Assembly: GCA_021204605.1 (NCBI GenBank)
Contig: JAJPZD010000256.1
Span: forward strand, 1-13,379
DNA from: Prevotella sp.
Lineage (GTDB): Bacteria > Bacteroidota > Bacteroidia > Bacteroidales > Bacteroidaceae
Length of the DNA stretch: 13,379 nucleotides
Direction of reading: 5' to 3'
Under the pieces are notes generated by a model that was not told the DNA's origin, did no database searches, and saw only the letters and a program-made list of their open reading frames with translations. A program made the translations under genes and the position numbers. Below are positions 8,806 to 13,379 of the stretch, in pieces. Each line of letters opens with the position of its first letter. The stretch's first letter is position 1.

Positions 8806-11618
8806 AGAAACAGATATTTTTGGCATTATTATTGATGTTTGTGGCAAGCATATTGTATGCACAAGATGATGTTTACACACAACGTCAGTACCTCAGTGGG
8901 CATGGCTGTGATGATATGGTACAGTGGGATTTCTATTGTACCGGTGGCAACAATTCGGGCACTTGGACGAAAATCGGTGTTCCCTCGTGTTGGGAATTGC
9001 AGGGTTTCGGCACTTACCAATATGGCATGAAATTCTATGGCAAGGCGTTCCCTGACGGTATCGCCGACGAGAAGGGCATGTACAAATATGAGTTCTCTCT
9101 CCCGGAGGAGTGGCGAAACCACCATATCGACCTTGTTTTTGAGGCTTCCATGACTGATACGGAGGTGATGATCAACAAGCGGAAAGCGGGCTCGGTTCAT
9201 CAGGGGGCATTCTATCGTATCACCTACGACGTTACCGACCGTGTGTATTTCGGCAAGCAGACAAACCTTTTGGAGGTTACCGTGAGCAAGGAGAGTACCA
9301 ACGAGGGCGTCAACCTTGCGGAGCGGAGGGCTGACTATTGGAATTTCGGTGGTATCTTCCGCCCTGTGTTTATCGTCTGCAAACCGGCAATCAACATAGA
9401 GCGCACTGCGATAAATGCTACGGCTGACGGCACTTTTAATGCTTACGTCCTCGTCAACCACTCCCTTGATGGGGCTAAGGTGCGCACGCTAATCAGTGAT
9501 ATGGACGGCATGAAGGTGGCGGAGAATACCACGGATATTAGGTCTGGCAGCGACCATGCTGATGTCAGTTTCAACGTCAACAGTCCGAAACTGTGGACTG
9601 CTGAGACTCCCATCCGCTATCAGGTGGAGTTCTCTTTGATTGATAATAGTGGTAAGATTCTCCATATCGAGAGGGATAAGTTTGGTTTCCGCACGATAGA
9701 GACCCGGCAGGGCGACGGCCTGTACATTAATGGCAAGAAGGTGAATATCCGTGGTGCCAACCGTCATAGCTTCTGGCCTGAGACGGGAAGGACATTGAGC
9801 AAGGAGAAGAACATAGCTGACGTGAGGCTTCTCAAGAGCATGAACATGAACGCCGTGCGCCTGTCTCACTATCCCGCTGACCCTGAGTTTTATGATGCAT
9901 GCGACAGCTTAGGCCTTTATGTGATGAGTGAGCTTAGTGGCTGGCACGGTCATCATGAGACTATCAACGGTCAGAAGCTCATCAAGGAGATGGTTACCCG
10001 TGATGTCAATCATCCTTGCATAATCTGGTGGAGCAACGGCAACGAGCAAGGTTGGAATACTGAATTAGATGGCGAGTTCCATAAGTGGGATATCCAGAAA
10101 CGTCCTGTTCTTCATCCACAGGGTAATTTCAGTGGTTACGAAACGATGCACTACCGTTCCTACGGCGAGAGTGAGGAGTATATGCGCAAGCCAGAGATCT
10201 TCATGCCTACGGAGTTCCTCCATGCGCTGTACGACGGTGGTGCTGGTGCCGGTTTGTATGACTATTGGCAACTTATGCGCTCATGGCCTCGCTGTGCCGG
10301 CGGCTTTATTTGGGCGTATGCTGATGAGGGGGTTGTAAGGACTGATATGAATGGCATGATTGACAATGTGGGCAACTATGCATGCGACGGTATTGTTGGC
10401 CCTCACCATGAGAAGGAGGGCAGTTACTACACCGTAAAACAAGTGTGGTGTCCGGTACAGATTGATATGCCAGATGATTTCAACGGTACTCTCAATGTGG
10501 AGAACAGATATAATTTCCTCTCCCTCGACAAATGTACTTTTGATTATTCTTACCTTAGATTTGAAGGTTCTGATACGAAAGTGGTGAAAAGCGGAACGGT
10601 GAATGGCTGCGACATTGCGCCTGATTCGAAAGGTTCGCTCTCTATCGCTGCCGCTCCTGCTGATGCGGATGCTCTCAAAATAACGGCAACTGACCAATAT
10701 GGTGAGGAGCTGTTTACTTGGGTTTTCAAATTGAAAGATTCTGCAAAACTTTATACTGTTGCGTTGAAAGGCAGTAAACCGGTTTATAACGACTATACTG
10801 TCAAGGCAGGGGATGTTGTTTATTCGTTCTCAAAGACTGATGGTACGCTCACGGGTGTGAAGACCGGCAAGGGAGATTATAATTTTGAGGGCGGTCCTAA
10901 GTTCTTCGCCTACCGCCGTTCTGACCGCTCCTTTGACCAGTTTTATAACCATGATGACCCAGAGGCGGAGAAGAAAAAGACCACATACACGGAGTATGCA
11001 GACCAAGGTAAGTTTGTATCTCTTGATGTCAATGAGAACGGTGAGAATGATTCTATCATCGTTACCGCAACATACCGCTTAGGTTCGTTGGATAAGGTGG
11101 AGTGGCATATCGCTTCCGACGGTGGCGCACGCCTTGTTTACACCTACAATTTCAACGGTGTCGTTGACCTTATGGGTGTGATGTTCAGCCTTCCTGAAAA
11201 CAGTGTAAAGAGTAAGCAATGGCTCGGTAACGGTCCTTATCGTGTTTGGCAAAACCGTCTGCATGGACCGCAGTTGGGTATCTGGGGCAACGACTACAAC
11301 GACCCGATACCAGGGGAGAGTTTCACCTACCCTGAGTTCAAAGGTTATTTTGCCGGTGTTCAGTGGATGAAACTAAACACTTCTGTCGGCACGATAACAA
11401 TTGAGCCGTCTTCTGACAAGGAGTATATTGGTGTCTATCAGCCTCGTGACGGGCGCGACCAGTTGCTTTATACTTTGCCTGAAACGGGTATCAGCGTTAT
11501 GCAGGTTATCCCTGCTGTACGCAATAAGGTGAACACCACCGACCTCAATGGACCTTCCGCCCAACCTGTATGGGCAAATGGCAGCTACACTGGGGAGGTT
11601 TCTCTGCATTTTGAATAA
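8802..11618 (+). CDS. Divergent GH2 glycoside hydrolase (candidate alpha-L-arabinopyranosidase or beta-galactosidase)
   Basis: A 938-residue exported GH2 enzyme. Residues 1-21 are a signal peptide (ILYAQ, cleavage near 20-21). A jelly-roll sugar-binding domain runs to about 200 (ending FGGIFRPVF), an Ig-like domain about 200-300, the barrel about 305-545, and a C-terminal beta-sandwich region to 938 with W807-LGNGPYR, a counterpart of the LacZ WYGMGP motif. RGANRH (317-322), the acid/base E415 (SNGNEQ) and the probable nucleophile E471 (PTEFLHAL) are intact. The two Glu are only 56 residues apart (76 in E. coli LacZ), so the loops between are short. At the LacZ N604 position it has YACD529G rather than FCMNG, and the jelly-roll lacks the SDG segment of LacZ. 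In an RG-II setting this would suit alpha-L-arabinopyranose, which has the beta-galactose configuration without C6, or galactose of chain B. It lies 54 bases after the LacZ-like gene, in the same probable operon. GH2 membership is firm; specificity is inferred. Confidence 0.85.
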   Translation: MKKQIFLALLLMFVASILYAQDDVYTQRQYLSGHGCDDMVQWDFYCTGGNNSGTWTKIGVPSCWELQGFGTYQYGMKFYGKAFPDGIADEKGMYKYEFSLPEEWRNHHIDLVFEASMTDTEVMINKRKAGSVHQGAFYRITYDVTDRVYFGKQTNLLEVTVSKESTNEGVNLAERRADYWNFGGIFRPVFIVCKPAINIERTAINATADGTFNAYVLVNHSLDGAKVRTLISDMDGMKVAENTTDIRSGSDHADVSFNVNSPKLWTAETPIRYQVEFSLIDNSGKILHIERDKFGFRTIETRQGDGLYINGKKVNIRGANRHSFWPETGRTLSKEKNIADVRLLKSMNMNAVRLSHYPADPEFYDACDSLGLYVMSELSGWHGHHETINGQKLIKEMVTRDVNHPCIIWWSNGNEQGWNTELDGEFHKWDIQKRPVLHPQGNFSGYETMHYRSYGESEEYMRKPEIFMPTEFLHALYDGGAGAGLYDYWQLMRSWPRCAGGFIWAYADEGVVRTDMNGMIDNVGNYACDGIVGPHHEKEGSYYTVKQVWCPVQIDMPDDFNGTLNVENRYNFLSLDKCTFDYSYLRFEGSDTKVVKSGTVNGCDIAPDSKGSLSIAAAPADADALKITATDQYGEELFTWVFKLKDSAKLYTVALKGSKPVYNDYTVKAGDVVYSFSKTDGTLTGVKTGKGDYNFEGGPKFFAYRRSDRSFDQFYNHDDPEAEKKKTTYTEYADQGKFVSLDVNENGENDSIIVTATYRLGSLDKVEWHIASDGGARLVYTYNFNGVVDLMGVMFSLPENSVKSKQWLGNGPYRVWQNRLHGPQLGIWGNDYNDPIPGESFTYPEFKGYFAGVQWMKLNTSVGTITIEPSSDKEYIGVYQPRDGRDQLLYTLPETGISVMQVIPAVRNKVNTTDLNGPSAQPVWANGSYTGEVSLHFE

Positions 11619-11656
11619 TATTTGCAATGTGTGCGGACGATTAACGTAAATTATTT

Positions 11657-11671
11657 TATATCAATGATATA
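11657..11671 (+). other. Small inverted repeat just before the GH106 start codon
   Basis: TATATC-AAT-GATATA is a perfect 6-base stem with a 3-base loop, ending three bases before the ATG at 11675. The stem is mostly A-T and so weak, and no T-run follows, so it is not a terminator. It could modestly affect ribosome access, or be chance in an AT-rich gap. Confidence 0.25.
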
Positions 11672-11674
11672 CCG

Positions 11675-13379
11675 ATGAAAAAAATATTTTCGCTCATAAT
11701 ATTCTGCGCTCTTTGCGCCGTTACCTATTGCCAAACCGCCGCAACCGTCTCGCCGACATGGTACGACAGTTTCAAATCGCCCTCGCTTGATGCCAAACCG
11801 TGGAATTTCTGGTATTGGATGTATGGCTGTGTTACCGATGAGGGCATAAAAGCAGACCTCAACGCCATGCACGATGCCGGTATTGCGGGTTTCTTCCTTA
11901 TGCCTATCAAGGATATTGATGATGGCAAGGACTATGCCGGCACTTCCCGACAGCTTTCTTCTGAATGGTGGAAGCGCATGGATACGGTGTTCTCCACGGC
12001 AGACAGCTTAGGTTTGCAGATGGGCATCCATTTCTGCGATGGTTTTGCCTTGGCTGGCGGCCCCTGGATAACTCCGGCGGAGTCCATGCAGAAAGTGGTT
12101 TGGAGCGATACTATCGTGAATGGAGGAAAGCAGTTGCTCTCCTTGCCTCAACCAGCATCATACGACGGTTATTATGAGGATATCGCAGTGTATGCCTATC
12201 CTGCGGAATATGCAGATGACAGCAAACCGTTTTCATCTGTTGACTTTCCTCTCAGTTCTTCTGAGCCTTGCGATATAGTGTTCAGTTATGAAAAACCGTT
12301 CACTTTGCGCAGCGTGAAGATAATCACTGGCGGAAACAACTATCAGGCTCACCGCTATAAAGTTTATGCTTCTGACAATGGTGTTGATTATACTTTCATA
12401 AAGGAAATATCGCCTGCCCGTCAGGGTTGGCAGAACACGGATGCTTACGCTACATACGCCGTTCCTGCTACTACGGCAAAATATTTCAAGTTTCATTGGT
12501 CGCCCGAAGGCAGCGACCCTGGCTCTGAAGACATGGATGCGGCGAAGTGGAAGCCTAACCTGAAAGTAGGCGACATAGTTCTTGGCTCTGAACCTATAAT
12601 CGATGGCTACGAGGGGAAGTCGGGTGTTGTCTGGCGTGTCTCCAAATATTTCGGCGTTTCTGACAGTGAGTGTGTTGATATGGATAAGGTAATCAACCTT
12701 ACGGAGCCTTTTCTCGCTTCTAAGGAGCAAAACAAGGCGTTTAGCATAAAACTCCCGAAAGGCAATTGGCATATTCTACGCATGGGGCATACCTCAACAG
12801 GGCATACCAACGCCACTGGCGGTGGCGCGAGGGGATTGGAATGTAGCAAGTTCTCCCGTGAGATAATAGATAAGCAGTTTGCCAACTGGTGGGAGGCTAT
12901 CTACAATCATGCGCCAAAGGATGTGGCAAAGCGTGTACTCACCCGTCTTCATGTTGACAGTTGGGAGTGTGGCAGTCAGAATTGGAGTGACAACTTCGCT
13001 GACGAGTTCCGGCAGCGCAGGGGTTATGACCTCCTGCCTTGGTTGCCTGTCTTTGCCGGTGTGCCTTTGCAGACATCGGAGAAGTCGGAGCAGGTGCTTC
13101 GTGACGTGCGCCAGACTATTGCTGAATTGGTGAATGATGTGTTTTTCGATGAGGTGGAGAAACTTGCAAGGAAATACGGCTGCAAACTCACCACGGAGTG
13201 TGTTGCGCCGACAATGGTCAGCGATGGTCTGCTCCATTATCAGCATGCCGACTATCCCATGGGTGAGTTCTGGCTCAACAGTCCTACTCATGACAAGCCG
13301 AATGATATGTTGGATGCGGTGAGTGGTGCGCATATCTATGGCAAGAACATTATCCTTGCGGAGGGCTTTACAGAGGTGC
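11675..13379 (+). CDS. GH106 alpha-L-rhamnosidase, N-terminal part (cut by window end)
   Basis: The frame opens at ATG 11675 and stays open to the window edge, giving 568 residues without a stop. Residues 1 to about 20 form a signal peptide (cleavage probably near TYCQ). The mature start, with WYDSFKSP, KPWNFWYWM and AMHDAGIAGFFLMP, is typical of GH106 barrels. A discoidin-like beta-sandwich (about 189-280, with VKIITGGNNYQAHRYKVYAS) is inserted before the rest of the catalytic region. E431 (DSWECG), E531 (MGEFW) and E563 (LAEGFT) have exactly the spacing (100 and 32) that I recall for the key Glu461, Glu561 and Glu593 of B. thetaiotaomicron BT0986, an inverting calcium-dependent rhamnosidase acting on RG-II chain B; E508 (TTECV) is another conserved-looking acid. 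The role would be removal of alpha-L-rhamnose once the GH137 domain of the upstream fusion has cleared the terminal arabinofuranose. It starts 56 bases after the GH2 gene. The family call is strong, the RG-II target inferred. Confidence 0.88.
   Translation, partial: MKKIFSLIIFCALCAVTYCQTAATVSPTWYDSFKSPSLDAKPWNFWYWMYGCVTDEGIKADLNAMHDAGIAGFFLMPIKDIDDGKDYAGTSRQLSSEWWKRMDTVFSTADSLGLQMGIHFCDGFALAGGPWITPAESMQKVVWSDTIVNGGKQLLSLPQPASYDGYYEDIAVYAYPAEYADDSKPFSSVDFPLSSSEPCDIVFSYEKPFTLRSVKIITGGNNYQAHRYKVYASDNGVDYTFIKEISPARQGWQNTDAYATYAVPATTAKYFKFHWSPEGSDPGSEDMDAAKWKPNLKVGDIVLGSEPIIDGYEGKSGVVWRVSKYFGVSDSECVDMDKVINLTEPFLASKEQNKAFSIKLPKGNWHILRMGHTSTGHTNATGGGARGLECSKFSREIIDKQFANWWEAIYNHAPKDVAKRVLTRLHVDSWECGSQNWSDNFADEFRQRRGYDLLPWLPVFAGVPLQTSEKSEQVLRDVRQTIAELVNDVFFDEVEKLARKYGCKLTTECVAPTMVSDGLLHYQHADYPMGEFWLNSPTHDKPNDMLDAVSGAHIYGKNIILAEGFTEV

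Noticed and set aside
11619..11674. Bacteroidota promoter (TTTG / TAnnTTTG) before the GH106 gene
   Set aside because: TAATATTTG near 11615-11623 resembles the -7 element but the spacing inside the motif is wrong and no -33 TTTG was found at the right distance; read-through from upstream is simpler.

Overview
The window looks like part of a polysaccharide utilisation locus of a Bacteroidota (Bacteroidales) bacterium, probably a gut or rumen Bacteroides/Prevotella-type organism. The evidence is a tandem run of large exported glycoside hydrolases, all on the + strand, with Bacteroidota-style signal peptides (Lys-rich start, hydrophobic core, AQ-like cleavage site), no strong Shine-Dalgarno sequences, short AT-rich gaps, and roughly balanced GC by eye. 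There is no SusC/SusD pair, regulator, RNA gene, CRISPR array or mobile element, so this is the enzyme-encoding interior of a longer cluster that continues past both ends.

Layout: (1) 1-1562, C-terminal part of a large hydrolase-like protein, tentatively GH138-like; (2) 1569-5624, a 1351-residue fusion of an N-terminal beta-propeller (GH137-like) with a GH2 hydrolase, a malectin-like domain and a last beta-sandwich; (3) 5646-8747, a LacZ-type GH2 enzyme; (4) 8802-11618, a second, divergent stand-alone GH2 enzyme; (5) 11675-13379, N-terminal part of a GH106 alpha-L-rhamnosidase cut by the window end. Gaps are 6, 21, 54 and 56 bases, consistent with one operon.

The combination GH138-like / GH137-GH2 / GH2 / GH2 / GH106 resembles the rhamnogalacturonan II (RG-II) system of Bacteroides thetaiotaomicron (BT0983-BT0997 region, as I recall it). 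The proposed division of labour is: the GH137 domain removes terminal beta-L-arabinofuranose from side chain B, GH106 then removes rhamnose, a GH2 enzyme removes arabinopyranose or galactose, and the GH2 domain of the fusion removes beta-glucuronic acid from chain A. This is inference from architecture and active-site motifs; substrate assignments are not proven by sequence.

The most interesting detail is that the three GH2 modules differ at the position that in E. coli LacZ (Asn604) and GusA (NxKG motif) reads the sugar C6 group: NYKG in the fusion (glucuronidase-like), FCIKG in the LacZ-like enzyme (Asn to Lys, possibly a galacturonidase), and YACDG in the third (Asp, possibly accommodating a sugar without a C6 group). 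A second curiosity is a chain of two tiny reading frames joined by ATGA overlaps leading into the start codon of the fourth gene.
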